Source: an uncultured Burkholderiales bacterium (GTDB lineage: Bacteria; Pseudomonadota; Gammaproteobacteria; Burkholderiales; Burkholderiaceae_C). From it: 64,000 nt of DNA. How positions within the stretch are numbered: position 1 is the first letter of the stretch; each line of letters starts with the position of its first letter. A program made the position numbers and the translations under genes. The notes beneath the pieces were generated by a model, which did no database searches, was not told the origin of the DNA, and saw nothing but the letters and a program-made list of their open reading frames with translations. Of the stretch, positions 52,401 to 60,947 are shown piece after piece. The DNA lies in contig CALMYH010000006.1 in the NCBI GenBank assembly GCA_937873395.1, positions 1-64,000 on the forward strand. The letters are read 5' to 3'.

Positions 52401-52533
52401 GGCTGCTGAGCTGAGGGCTGCAGGGTACGAGGGAACGCACGTCGCCTTGGCTTTGGCGAATCACCGAGACGTCTTCGTTGCCGTCTTGACGCGATATCCC
52501 AGCTACTTTGAAACCGTTCTCGACGGACTCTGA
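49396..52533 (+). CDS. hamB: HamB-like superfamily 2 helicase
   Basis: 1,045 residues from ATG 49396, which lies inside the end of hamA; the frame is open ten codons further upstream. Helicase motifs: VQMPTSAGKTRSVEVIL (Lys271), LVVYDEGHQFDSGK (Asp376), STLAQGVNLPIRYLVVSGV and NLIGRAGRAGMHTEG, a Ski2-like set as in HamB. It is thought to hold HamA inactive until it meets damaged or foreign DNA. Codon use in hamA and hamB is visibly less GC-biased than in the flanking genes. Confidence 0.82.
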   Translation: MRPEANSRRYLGITRSKGKMYELGLPEESHIAVPQDVEPEALFPLSIGTLMDASVGLNDAAEDPPTISDELRAELGFAASFFDAYLESRFNTGVSHEVSLFASASYFLGQRPGSSLVLARRLELEGLNAIEQAAIWALRAEWHRAPDLAAHPSGGLVPGLVQGLRAHFMDGASSDNAVALLSALRAWAYSNGTAREVVLAEVAAAVVKLRLASSSWKLLPDFSGLTSEAWASAIRRPGFPKELWPSQRLLGKAQIFAGRSGVVQMPTSAGKTRSVEVILRSAFLADRTRVAVLVAPFRALCHEIATSFRQSFRNEDVKVNELSDALQLDFADQLAELFGAAPPSTRYLLVLTPEKLLYVLRQAPALATHLGLVVYDEGHQFDSGKRGITYELLLAEIKSQVSANAQTVLISAVIKNATAVGAWLIGADPNVVNGTGLLATARSVAFATWSEALGQLWFFESGNYEKRDYFVPRTIEAQELNLFGKERKRQFFPGRGDTAWRDVSLYLGIRLAPSGTVAIFCGRKDTASGLAARAVDVYARGFSLTPPSQASNPAEVQRLFHLASQHLGADSVLAKAAALGVFVHHGTTPQGIRLSVEHAMQQELIKLVICTSTLAQGVNLPIRYLVVSGVNQGADRIKTRDFQNLIGRAGRAGMHTEGLVIFADPRVMDKKRQERWRLDAAIELLTPENAEDTSSSLLTLVSPLRTADERGELPVTQADLTRAYFLRRDALREWAKGVLQATPMQGESERTLVRQISKRQSFLVALESYLMANRGTDAFDEFLTRARSLAESTLAFALGNEAQKQELLQLFDLTARHVEAIAPAQSQQATFAKTLLGAADAAAVERWVLQNEVSVAGLTEPRDWLVALWPLLIAVANSKLLPVMEPDGLALELAKRWMDGSTYGDLIAYGNASGGTKPRGEDGRQRLSDADVLGFLEGDLGYDCPLVIAAVGEFVAELPSVDGACRDRLNAFQKCLKYGLPDALSISIYEAGFADRCIAQELAAELRAAGYEGTHVALALANHRDVFVAVLTRYPSYFETVLDGL

Positions 52534-52553
52534 CAGATACATGATGGATTGAC

Positions 52554-54314
52554 ATGAGCGAAACACTCTTCAAGGAAGTCCGCTACACCCTGGGTGGCCT
52601 GGTCAACGGCATCAGCATGGGCCAGATTGGCCTGCCGGATATCCAGCGGCCGTTCGTCTGGAGCAACGCGAAGGTCCGCGACCTGTTCGACTCGATGTAC
52701 CGCGGCTACCCGGTGGGCTTCTTCCTGTTCTGGGAGACCGGCGCCGATGGCGTCGAGACCAAGGTCATCGGCGACACCAACAAGCAAAAGACGCCTTCTT
52801 TGCTCATCGTCGACGGGCAGCAGCGGCTGACCTCGTTGTACGCGGTTATCCGGCGTGAGGCCGTGCTGCGGGAGAACTTTGAGCGCGAGCACATCCGTAT
52901 CGCGTTTCGGCCGCAGAACGGCACGTTCGCGGTGCCCGATGCGACCACCGAGCGCGACCCGGAGTACATCCTCGACGTCTCGCAGGTGTTCCGGACGGAT
53001 ACGTTTGAGTTCGTCTCCGACTACCTTGAGCGGCTGCGCTCTCATCGCGAAGTGGGCAAGGACGAAGAGCGCCTCATCGCCAAGGCCATCGGCCGCTTGG
53101 CAAAGCTCACCGACTATCCCTTCATCGCGCTGGAACTGTCGCAGCAGTGCACCGAAGAACAGGTGGCCGACGTCTTCGTCCGCATCAACAGCGAGGGCAA
53201 GAAGCTCAACCAGTCGGATTTCATCCTGACCCTCATGTCCGTGTTTTGGGACGAGGGCCGTACCGAGTTGGAGACCTTTTGCCGCGCGGCTCGGCAGCCC
53301 GGGCCGGCGGGGCAGGCAAGTCCGTTCAATGCCATCTTCCAGCCCGACCCGGACCACCTGCTGCGGGTGGATGTGGGCGTGGCGTTCCGCCGTGCGCGGC
53401 TGGAGCATGTGTACTCGCTGCTGCGGGGTAAAGACCTGTCCACCGGTGAGTCCAGTCCGGGGAAGCGGGCCAACCAGTTCGGCAAGCTGCGCGATGCTCA
53501 GGCCAGAGTACTGAACCTGACCAACTGGGCAGACTTCCTGAACGTGGTGCGTGCCGCGGGCTACCGCAGCGCCAAGCACATCAGCTCGGTGAACGCGCTC
53601 GTGTTCGCCTACCAGCTCTATCTGCTGGGACGCACCGAGTACGGCGTGGAGGGCTTCAAGCTCAAGAACGCCATCGCCCGCTGGCTGTTCATGTCGTTGC
53701 TGACGGGGCGTTTCACGTCGTCGCCGGAATCGCGCATGGAGCAGGACCTGGCCGAGCTGCGGGAGATGACCTCAGCCGACCAGTTCCTGGTACGGCTGGC
53801 CACGGTCGAGTCCGCCACGCTGACGGACGATTACTGGACCAAGACCCTCCCGCTGGACCTGGCCACCTCCGCCGGGCGAAGCCCCGCGCTGTTCGGCTTC
53901 TATGCGGCGCAGACGCTGTTGGATGCCCGGGCACTGTTCTCGTCCATGAAGGTCGTCGACCTGCTGGACCCGCCAGCACAGGGGCAGAAGAAACCGCTGG
54001 AGCGGCACCACCTGTTCCCCCGCCAGTACCTCAAGGGCAAGGGCGTGGAGAGCGTGCGGGATATCAACCAGATTGCGAACTACACGCTGGTTGAGTGGGA
54101 CGACAACATCGCCATCTCGGACGCGCCGCCAGCCGAGTACTGGCCCAAGTACGCCGAACGGTTTGACGCCGACACCCTGGCCACCATGATGCGCTGGCAT
54201 GCCTTGCCGCAGGACTGGTGGACGCTGAGCTACGACGACTTCCTGGTGGCACGGCGCCCGTTGATTGCCGACGTCATCCGGCAGGGCTATGTGAAGCTGA
54301 CCCGAGGCGTCTGA
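52554..54314 (+). CDS. DUF262-HNH protein (GmrSD/SspE-like)
   Basis: 586 residues. The N-terminal DUF262 domain has GLPDIQRPFVWSNAKVRDLF and LLIVDGQQRLTSLYAV, the NTP-binding DGQQR motif of GmrS. The C-terminal region carries ERHHLFPRQYLKGKG (His485-His486) and NQIANYTLVEWDDNIAISD, an HNH nuclease as in GmrD/DUF1524. Fused DUF262-HNH proteins restrict modified phage DNA or act as the nuclease of phosphorothioate-based systems. It is 20 bases after hamB. Confidence 0.85.
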   Translation: MSETLFKEVRYTLGGLVNGISMGQIGLPDIQRPFVWSNAKVRDLFDSMYRGYPVGFFLFWETGADGVETKVIGDTNKQKTPSLLIVDGQQRLTSLYAVIRREAVLRENFEREHIRIAFRPQNGTFAVPDATTERDPEYILDVSQVFRTDTFEFVSDYLERLRSHREVGKDEERLIAKAIGRLAKLTDYPFIALELSQQCTEEQVADVFVRINSEGKKLNQSDFILTLMSVFWDEGRTELETFCRAARQPGPAGQASPFNAIFQPDPDHLLRVDVGVAFRRARLEHVYSLLRGKDLSTGESSPGKRANQFGKLRDAQARVLNLTNWADFLNVVRAAGYRSAKHISSVNALVFAYQLYLLGRTEYGVEGFKLKNAIARWLFMSLLTGRFTSSPESRMEQDLAELREMTSADQFLVRLATVESATLTDDYWTKTLPLDLATSAGRSPALFGFYAAQTLLDARALFSSMKVVDLLDPPAQGQKKPLERHHLFPRQYLKGKGVESVRDINQIANYTLVEWDDNIAISDAPPAEYWPKYAERFDADTLATMMRWHALPQDWWTLSYDDFLVARRPLIADVIRQGYVKLTRGV

Positions 54315-55048
54315 TGACCCCGCTGGACCGCCTGCGACTGGAGAAGGCCGCCGCCGACTGCGGCTTCGAGATGACGGCGGTCCCGTATCAGGACGGGCTG
54401 GAGCTGCGGTCCGCCCGCTTCCCGGAGACGGTGCTCGTGCGTGTGGCTGGGGAGAAGAGCTTTGAAGTCATGGCGTCGGACCCGGCCATCTTGGACCAGA
54501 AAGCAGGCAGCGCTTCCCTGAATGTTGAGGGCTACGGTGAGCTTTACGCCTTGCTGCGCACGACCGCCGCCCATGCCCGAACCAAGCCAAACCGGGTGGC
54601 CGACGAGTTCAAGAAGAAGACGGCGGCCATGCCGAAGACCACGGAGGCCGAGCGGCTGGTCGTCCAGCGCGTGGGGCAAGGCCTGTTCCGTGGCGCGCTG
54701 CTGGACTACTGGCAGGGGAAGTGCTGCGTGACCGGTCTGGATGTACCAGAGCTACTGCGGGCCTCGCACATCCGCCCCTGGGCCCAGTGCGAGACCGACG
54801 AGCAGCGCTTGGACGTGTTCAACGGGCTGCTGCTGGCGCCGCATCTGGACGCGCTGTTTGACGCAGGCCTGATGACCTTCGACACGGCGGGAGTTGCAGA
54901 GCTTTCCCCAAAAATTACTGCCGAACGCCGCGCTGCGATGGGCCTGGACGGCAAGATGAAAATATCTGACCTACGCTCAGGTCACCACACATATCTTGAG
55001 TTCCACAGAAAGCAAGTTTGGGGCAACCCACCATTGATCCAGGCTTAG
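54314..55048 (+). CDS. HNH endonuclease
   Basis: 244 residues. The C-terminal nuclease reads KCCVTGLDVPELLRASHIRP (Cys137-Cys138, His near 152) then VFNGLLLAPHLDALFD, typical of restriction-type HNH proteins. The N-terminal half (AAADCGFEMTAVPYQDGLEL) may be a recognition domain. Its ATG shares a base with the stop of the DUF262 gene (TGATG), so the two are coupled. It ends the operon; the next gene is convergent 37 bases away. Confidence 0.85.
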   Translation: MTPLDRLRLEKAAADCGFEMTAVPYQDGLELRSARFPETVLVRVAGEKSFEVMASDPAILDQKAGSASLNVEGYGELYALLRTTAAHARTKPNRVADEFKKKTAAMPKTTEAERLVVQRVGQGLFRGALLDYWQGKCCVTGLDVPELLRASHIRPWAQCETDEQRLDVFNGLLLAPHLDALFDAGLMTFDTAGVAELSPKITAERRAAMGLDGKMKISDLRSGHHTYLEFHRKQVWGNPPLIQA

Positions 55049-55085
55049 GACTTCGACCTGTTCATCACTCCTGGTACACAGAAAA

Positions 55086-55907
55086 TCAAAGGGCCGCGGT
55101 ATGGATCAACTCCTGCTCGCAGGTCCCGCACCGCAGAGCCAATCCGCTGGCGGCCCAGGCTTTGATGCCACAACCCGAGCAGACATACTTCACGCGGTCT
55201 GACTCCTTCCTCGGCGGTGGCGCCACCGTCACCGGTTGGCCATCTGCCAGCGGCTCGATCACATCCACAGGCGGTGGAGAAACCTCCAGGGTGATGCCGG
55301 CGCCCTTCAATGCCTCCTGCCTCTCCTGAAAACCCGCCTCCTGCGTTCGGGGCAGATGCCGGTCTACCCAGGGCAGCTGAAATCCGTCCGCCACCAGCTC
55401 TTTGCAGGCCTGCAGGAAAGGACCGGCCGGCTGGATGTAGTGGCTGACGGTCTGCCCGGTGTCCTTTCCGTTCGGCAGACCGGTGCTGGAGGGCACCAGG
55501 CCGACTTCGAGCATCTTCCTGGCCCACTCCCGGTTGTGCGGATTCGAGCGGGACGGATGGCCGAAGCAGTCCTGCCAGTGGTGGACCATCTCGTGCACCA
55601 GGGTGGACAGTACTTCTTCGACCGGCCTGACCGTGAAGTACCCGGCATGAAGGCCCAGCTCGTTGAGCGTCTGGCCCTGTCGGTTCACAAAGCGGTCTTT
55701 GTGGTGGTAGCCGTAGGCCCTGCCGGACGACCTCAGGGTGATCAGGCAAGGCGGAAGCTGGCCTGCGAACAGGGCCTGGTTGAAGTGGTCGAAGGCCCGC
55801 TGCAGCTGGCCATAGAAAGCCACCGTCGGACTGGCACTGGCCTGGACTTCTGCATGGGTTTCAGGTGGCAATTCATGTCTCCACAAAGCGTGTCTCGGCA
55901 AAGTCAA
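55086..55907 (-). CDS. SprT-like zinc metalloprotease
   Basis: 273 residues. The SprT core has LVHEMVHHWQ (His105, Glu106, His109) followed by NPHNREWARKMLEVG. The C terminus holds a zinc ribbon (VCSGCGIKAW ... CGTCEQE). SprT/Spartan proteins degrade proteins crosslinked to DNA. The ATG at 55907 lies within the 3' end of the VIT-vWA gene (35-base overlap), so the two are one leftward operon. Confidence 0.82.
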   Translation of the reverse strand: MTLPRHALWRHELPPETHAEVQASASPTVAFYGQLQRAFDHFNQALFAGQLPPCLITLRSSGRAYGYHHKDRFVNRQGQTLNELGLHAGYFTVRPVEEVLSTLVHEMVHHWQDCFGHPSRSNPHNREWARKMLEVGLVPSSTGLPNGKDTGQTVSHYIQPAGPFLQACKELVADGFQLPWVDRHLPRTQEAGFQERQEALKGAGITLEVSPPPVDVIEPLADGQPVTVAPPPRKESDRVKYVCSGCGIKAWAASGLALRCGTCEQELIHTAAL

Positions 55908-58362
55908 CGACGGCCTCAGGCCATTCCCGAGCCGTCATGCTGCGCAACGCCGCCCTGATGCGGGTTTGAAGATGCCCAAGGTCCTCCTGCTCACCGGTGC
56001 GCCCTCTGCCCTTTAGCCTGCCCATCAGCGCCCCTGCGCTCTGCGCCAGGGTGAAGTCCCACCCCCGCAAGACCTGCAGGAAAGCCCGCACCACGTCGCC
56101 TTCGTCCTGCCCGGCTCCGACCACGAATTCAAGCCACTCGATCACCTCTGACCTCAGCCCTGTGTCGAAGAGGCCACGGTAGGTGCGGGGCCAGCCCTCG
56201 GGCTCATTCAAGTTCAGCGCCTTCGACACACCCGCGGGCGTAAGCTTCTCGCGACGGCCAAGCTCCTCACCGGCACCCCCGGTCTGTGTGTCGGCGCTCG
56301 ACCAGTACAGGGCAGACATCCGGGGTGAATTCCAACCCCGGGGCATTTGCCTGTGGGTGGTCTCACTGTCCACCAGGTCGAAACAGGCAACCGGACCCGC
56401 ATCCGCGAGAGTGGGCCCGAGACCTGCCTTGCTCATCAGTGTGCGGACAAGCCCGGGCAGTGTGCCCGCGTTCGGATCTGACAGCCACGCGGGCAGCTTG
56501 TCCGTCGCTACGTGTCCGGAGCGGACCGTGCGGAACCTCATGGAATGATCGCCGCGCCGGGGCGACGCCAGGACGCGGTCAGTGCCACCCCATCCCGCCG
56601 CCAGCATGCCCTTGACCTTGTGCGGTTGCGGCATGTCGGTCGCCCGCTCGGCAGTGGATCGCTGCTTGACGAGGATGAGGCTGGTGTCCGGCGTGACCAG
56701 CTGGTACTGCTCGGCGAGCCCGGTGCGCTGCCGGGTATGGACGACGTCCGTCTTTTCGCTGCCCCGGTGAAGTTGTCCGTAGCGCTGGCTGGCCGCAAGA
56801 CGCGCGAGCGTGTCGGCCCCATCGGTCACCCAAGTGGGTTGCAGTTCGGCCAGACAAACTTCCCGCCCATCCCCCTCGACCGTCCCGAGCAACCGCACCG
56901 CCCCGCAGAGCCAGTCTGGAGACTCGGTCTGAAGCCACGCCCAGACCGTGATGACGTCGCCGTCGAAGACGCCCGTGGGCAGGTCGGAAACCGTCTGGAC
57001 ACGCGCGCTCTCTGGCCATTGCAGCCGGGTGTGGGTGATCCGCCGTGTACGCATGCGGCGGTACAGGCGCAAGATGGCCGGGGCCACCTGTTCTCCGGGC
57101 GCAACAAACTCGCAGCTGCCGCCCGTGGACTCGGCGAGCCGGCGCAGCAAGCCTTCCGCCACACTGGCACCGATACCCACCACAAAGAAACGGCACCCCG
57201 AATCCTGGGCGCTTCGGACCACATCATCGACCGCCTCGATCTCGCCGTCGGTGATCAGCAGCACGTCACTTCGCTTGTCACCCGTCAGCCGGAGGGTGGA
57301 GGTGATGGCCGACTCCATCTCTGTGCCGCCCAGGTCCGCTTCCAGACTTTCGGCCCAGCGTCGGGCGGCAGCCAGCGCGGCCGGAGCCCCCTTCCATAAG
57401 GCCTTGCAGCGGTGCTCCACATGGCTGCCGAACCGGCTCAGGCTGAACCGGTCCTCAGGGGTCAGTCCCTCAACAATGCCCAGCAGGGCGTTTCGGGCTG
57501 CCTCGATGCTGTCGCCCCCCATGGAGCCACTGCAGTCGACCAGGATCTTCATGTGCACCGGCTGCGCGGGGCACTCGGGCAGACGGGGCGTGAAGCTGGC
57601 GATGACGACACCCTGACCTTCAACGATCGGGTCCCGGGCGGCCAGCCCGTGGCTGGCATGGACCAGGTCCTCGAACACCAGCACGAAGTCGCGATCGAGC
57701 CAGGCCGCCGCGCCAAGCCTGACCTCGGCGCCAGGCTCAGGCCCGGACTCGCCGGCAGGCATCGGCCGCAACGAGATCCTGTGGCTGGGTGAGCCGATGC
57801 GGGCCTGCGCCATCTCACCCTCGATGTCCAGACGGATGTCGAACGGGTAGTGCACACTGGTGCTCGCTTCGGGTACTGCGTGGGGTTCGTAGCCGCCATC
57901 TTCCTGCGGGTCGCCGTAGCGTGGGGCAATGGTGGTGGGCAAGGTCAGCCGCAGGCTCCCCTGCTCGGGCTTCAGGGTCTGCACGTAGTGCAAGCGGACG
58001 ATGCAGGACTCACCGGCCATGAGGTTGCCCAGTTCCAGCGTGTAACTGCGGTCATGATTCATGCTGACCAGGATGGCGCTGTCACCGTCGTTCAGGGCTT
58101 CCTCATAGTCCGTGCGGGCCTCGGCCTTGGGCCTGACGAGGCCGACCAGCGTCTCGCCGTTGAGCTCGACCTCCAGTCCCAGCAGCACCGCGTGCCAGGG
58201 AAGCGGAAATGTGTAGACCACCTCCACATGGGAGCTGCCGGGGTTGCGGAAGCGCTGCTCCAGCGACATGTCGAGCATGTGGCCCACCACCCTGCCCCGG
58301 GCGGTGACCCCCTCAAGCAACATCGGCTCTCCATCAAGTGTCTCGAAACGGGCTGCCTGCAT
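55873..58362 (-). CDS. VIT and von Willebrand A domain protein
   Basis: 829 residues from ATG 58362, chosen because GGGAGA precedes it; the open frame extends upstream without a coding look. The N-terminal VIT domain has VTARGRVVGHMLDMSLEQRF and PLPWHAVLLGLEVELNGETL. The vWA domain has a MIDAS motif VDCSGSMGGDSIEAARNALL and SDVLLITDGE. The C-terminal 300 residues have no recognised domain. No signal peptide, so probably cytoplasmic. vWA proteins often partner with AAA ATPases or proteases; here SprT overlaps it. Confidence 0.85.
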   Translation of the reverse strand: MQAARFETLDGEPMLLEGVTARGRVVGHMLDMSLEQRFRNPGSSHVEVVYTFPLPWHAVLLGLEVELNGETLVGLVRPKAEARTDYEEALNDGDSAILVSMNHDRSYTLELGNLMAGESCIVRLHYVQTLKPEQGSLRLTLPTTIAPRYGDPQEDGGYEPHAVPEASTSVHYPFDIRLDIEGEMAQARIGSPSHRISLRPMPAGESGPEPGAEVRLGAAAWLDRDFVLVFEDLVHASHGLAARDPIVEGQGVVIASFTPRLPECPAQPVHMKILVDCSGSMGGDSIEAARNALLGIVEGLTPEDRFSLSRFGSHVEHRCKALWKGAPAALAAARRWAESLEADLGGTEMESAITSTLRLTGDKRSDVLLITDGEIEAVDDVVRSAQDSGCRFFVVGIGASVAEGLLRRLAESTGGSCEFVAPGEQVAPAILRLYRRMRTRRITHTRLQWPESARVQTVSDLPTGVFDGDVITVWAWLQTESPDWLCGAVRLLGTVEGDGREVCLAELQPTWVTDGADTLARLAASQRYGQLHRGSEKTDVVHTRQRTGLAEQYQLVTPDTSLILVKQRSTAERATDMPQPHKVKGMLAAGWGGTDRVLASPRRGDHSMRFRTVRSGHVATDKLPAWLSDPNAGTLPGLVRTLMSKAGLGPTLADAGPVACFDLVDSETTHRQMPRGWNSPRMSALYWSSADTQTGGAGEELGRREKLTPAGVSKALNLNEPEGWPRTYRGLFDTGLRSEVIEWLEFVVGAGQDEGDVVRAFLQVLRGWDFTLAQSAGALMGRLKGRGRTGEQEDLGHLQTRIRAALRSMTAREWPEAVVDFAETRFVET

Positions 58363-58567
58363 CGGTTTTCTCCCTGGTGTGTGACATGAGCTGCGTGGTC
58401 GTGGGCGTCCGCTTCGGCATGCACCGCAGCCAAAGCGACCAAAAAGCCACGACCGCCGGAACGGGTGCAAAGCCTGCTGGCCTTCAGAGCCGAACCGGAT
58501 GAACCCAGTATGGCTCTGCCAGTGGCTCAAAAAACGAGCCACCACAGGGCGGACGTTCAGGAGCCCA

Positions 58568-58744
58568 CTATCGCCCTTGCGGCCACAGTTGGTCCAGCCC
58601 TTCCTCGACGGTCCGGCCCTGCTCCACCAGGAAAACGGCGGGCTGGACATTGGGCGCGTAGGGCAGCGCGTCCGGGCTGTCGGTCAGCTGTGACTCGTGC
58701 CACAGCAGGATGAAGCGCCCCGAGTTCAGTAGACACCCCGAGCC
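58568..58744 (-). pseudogene. Fragment of a decayed gene
   Basis: The minus strand reads LLNSGRFILLWHESQLTDSP, DALPYAPNVQPAVFLVEQGR and TVEEGLDQLWPQGR, then a stop at 58568-58570. It looks like a protein C terminus, but a stop lies just upstream (58745-58747) and no start codon is available. Confidence 0.35.
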
Positions 58745-58772
58745 TCAAACTTAAGGTCTAACAGGAGGCGCC

Positions 58773-58907
58773 ATGAAACAGGAGCGTGCCCTTGGCTTAT
58801 CGCTTCACTGCCGCACAGGCAGCTCAGAAATGCACCTTGGCCTTGTTCAGTTGTGTAACGCCAACAGTGATGGACGCCCGATGAACGGAAAGCGCAGGAC
58901 TAGGTGA
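58773..58907 (+). CDS. Possible small protein
   Basis: 44 codons from ATG 58773 with a perfect AGGAGG five bases upstream (58763-58768). The product MKQERALGLSLHCRTGSSEM... is basic and unlike any family known to me. The good ribosome site is the only support. Confidence 0.25.
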   Translation: MKQERALGLSLHCRTGSSEMHLGLVQLCNANSDGRPMNGKRRTR

Positions 58908-59030
58908 ACAGTCAGACGATGCGGGCAGCAGAATTCGTCTTGAACCGCTTGGGTGAGCAGCCGTCCTTTTTGAGGAAACGGTCCACTGACTGCAATCGCT
59001 GCACCGCAGTCAGTGAGCCAGCTCACACTC

Positions 59031-60689
59031 TCAGCCGACCCGCAGCCAGCGCTTTAGGGCCTGAGATAAGCTGCTCGGTCCGAACGTGCTTTTGGCATCA
59101 GCATGATCGCCTAGCATGGGATGGCCATCTAAAAGCGCGATGCTGTTCAGCTCGTTTTCGAACACAGGTAGCAGCGACGAATAACGTCCTGAGGCAGCCA
59201 TCATGAAACGCCGAGACAGCCAACTAGGTAGCGGGCAGCCCAGCAAGGAAGGATGCTTGGGGGGACCAAAACCCAGGCGAACAGAAGCCGCAGGCCTGGA
59301 CGTCAGTAGCGCATCGGTGTCCACAATGCCTGCCCCGTAGCGGCTGCTCATCCAGCCATGAGGAACCTGCGCGGTCCGCCGCACATGCTCCCGAAAGACC
59401 TCCTGCATGAACACGCCAGGCCTGAGCGACTTGAGCATGGCAGACCGGTCAAAGAACGCCAGCCACAAGGCGGCTACCCCAGCCGTGTGCGCTGTTGCAT
59501 AGGAAGTGCCAGATCCGGTGTTGATGCCAGCCGGTGCATTTATTGGCTCTGCTACCCAAACGTTCACCCCGGGCGCGCACAGGTCGACCGCCCGGCCCCT
59601 GCTTGACAGATCCCAAGGTTCGAGCTGCGCATTGTTGGCCGCCACGGCCAGACATTCGGGATAGGCCGCTGGCCAGACCACCATACGCCTGGGCACCTTG
59701 TTGCCTGCCGCCGCGACCACAATCAGGTGGTTGGCCACGGCATCCTGGATGGCCGTGCGCAGCGCTCTGGACGGAAATCCTCCAAGTGACATGGACACCA
59801 CATGACAGTCGGTGGTCGTGGCATGCCAGATCGCACGGGCAATGTCGCCGCCATACACCACAACCACGCTGCGGATGCAGCGTTTGGGCACGTAGATGGA
59901 TTCGGGCGCGACACCTGTGATCTGACCCGGCGTCGTCGTGTCGTGGGGTGAAATGCCGCCACGGCTCATGATCACGCTCCCCGTTCGGGTGCCATGTCCC
60001 GGGTTGAGCAACGGAGCGCCTGTCATGGGGTCACGGCCATCACCGTTGCCCCCCCCGATGAAGTCTGCGATGCCACTGGTGGAGAAATTGACCTGATCCA
60101 GATCCTCATGGTCCGTCCACCCGGTGTCCAGGTGTGCAACCTTGATGCCCGCCCCCTGTGACCGCCCACCATTCGGCGGCACCCGCTGCCAGGCCATGTC
60201 CACGCGCATCTGCCGTAGTGCCCAGGCCTTGTCGATCGGACTGGGCTGCGCTTTTCCCTTGCGTCCCGTGAGACCGCGATCGGAGTTGCCCAGAAATGGC
60301 AAGTCAGGCTCCACCGATGCGATGTCGGGGTGGCGCATCAACGCATAGCAGGCGTCGTAGGGGTTGAAGTCCATGGCACCGAGATCAACGTCCCGGATGG
60401 AAACCAAGCTAAACACCGCGAGGTGTTCCGGCGTCTGCGTGTCTGGGACAGGCTGGAACAGGCTCTCCACTTCAAGCACGTCACGCTCCGCCTGGGCACC
60501 CCAGGCTTCGCGTATCAAGCCGCGCAGACGATCCAATGACATCCCTTGCCGGGTCTGCACCAGAAAGCGCAGGCCTCGCTCGTGCACGTACGTGCGCACG
60601 GGATCGTCCGTTCTGTCGCTGCGCCGCGCCTGAGCAATCGCGGCCCAGAAGCGCCCCGCATCAAAGTCACTGATCAGGTCCCCCAGCAT
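59031..60689 (-). CDS. Subtilisin-like (S8) serine protease
   Basis: 552 residues. The catalytic triad is Asp188 (KVAHLDTGWTDHED), His232 (NPGHGTRTGSVI) and Ser396 (GSGTSYATAHTAGVAA), with Asn330 in VVAAAGN for the oxyanion hole. The N-terminal 150 residues are a prodomain-like region, but no signal peptide is present, so the enzyme is probably cytoplasmic. Such intracellular S8 proteases are effectors in some conflict systems. It is leftward like its neighbours; no partner gene is coupled to it. Confidence 0.9.
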   Translation of the reverse strand: MLGDLISDFDAGRFWAAIAQARRSDRTDDPVRTYVHERGLRFLVQTRQGMSLDRLRGLIREAWGAQAERDVLEVESLFQPVPDTQTPEHLAVFSLVSIRDVDLGAMDFNPYDACYALMRHPDIASVEPDLPFLGNSDRGLTGRKGKAQPSPIDKAWALRQMRVDMAWQRVPPNGGRSQGAGIKVAHLDTGWTDHEDLDQVNFSTSGIADFIGGGNGDGRDPMTGAPLLNPGHGTRTGSVIMSRGGISPHDTTTPGQITGVAPESIYVPKRCIRSVVVVYGGDIARAIWHATTTDCHVVSMSLGGFPSRALRTAIQDAVANHLIVVAAAGNKVPRRMVVWPAAYPECLAVAANNAQLEPWDLSSRGRAVDLCAPGVNVWVAEPINAPAGINTGSGTSYATAHTAGVAALWLAFFDRSAMLKSLRPGVFMQEVFREHVRRTAQVPHGWMSSRYGAGIVDTDALLTSRPAASVRLGFGPPKHPSLLGCPLPSWLSRRFMMAASGRYSSLLPVFENELNSIALLDGHPMLGDHADAKSTFGPSSLSQALKRWLRVG

Positions 60690-60947
60690 CTGCGTCTCCC
60701 GTTTTCATCCACATCCCACACCGGCCCCGGTCCGGGGGATTGATGCCGTCTACCATAATGCCGGCGTGAAGCGGGGCAGGTCAAGGCAGCGTGAAGCCGG
60801 CTCACAGTCGCGAACGAGCCCCACCACTGCACATCTGTCTTCCAATCAGAGAGGTCGGTTTAGGCTGATTGCGGACAGTCGGGATTGGAGAACTGGGTGG
60901 CCGCAATTCCTTTGACGGAACATTAGCTGGCCGCGGACTCCAGGTGC

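Larger units (their letters stand above)
58363..59030. other. Mostly non-coding interval
   Basis: About 670 bases between the VIT-vWA start and the protease end. It holds a possible gene remnant (58568-58744, minus) and a doubtful 44-codon frame (58773-58907, plus). No promoter was identified with confidence, though one for the VIT-vWA gene must lie here. Confidence 0.5.

Noticed and set aside
58746..58772. Integron attC-like core GTCTAAC near 58,757
   Set aside because: Only one seven-base core is present and no matching partner or imperfect inverted repeat surrounds it.
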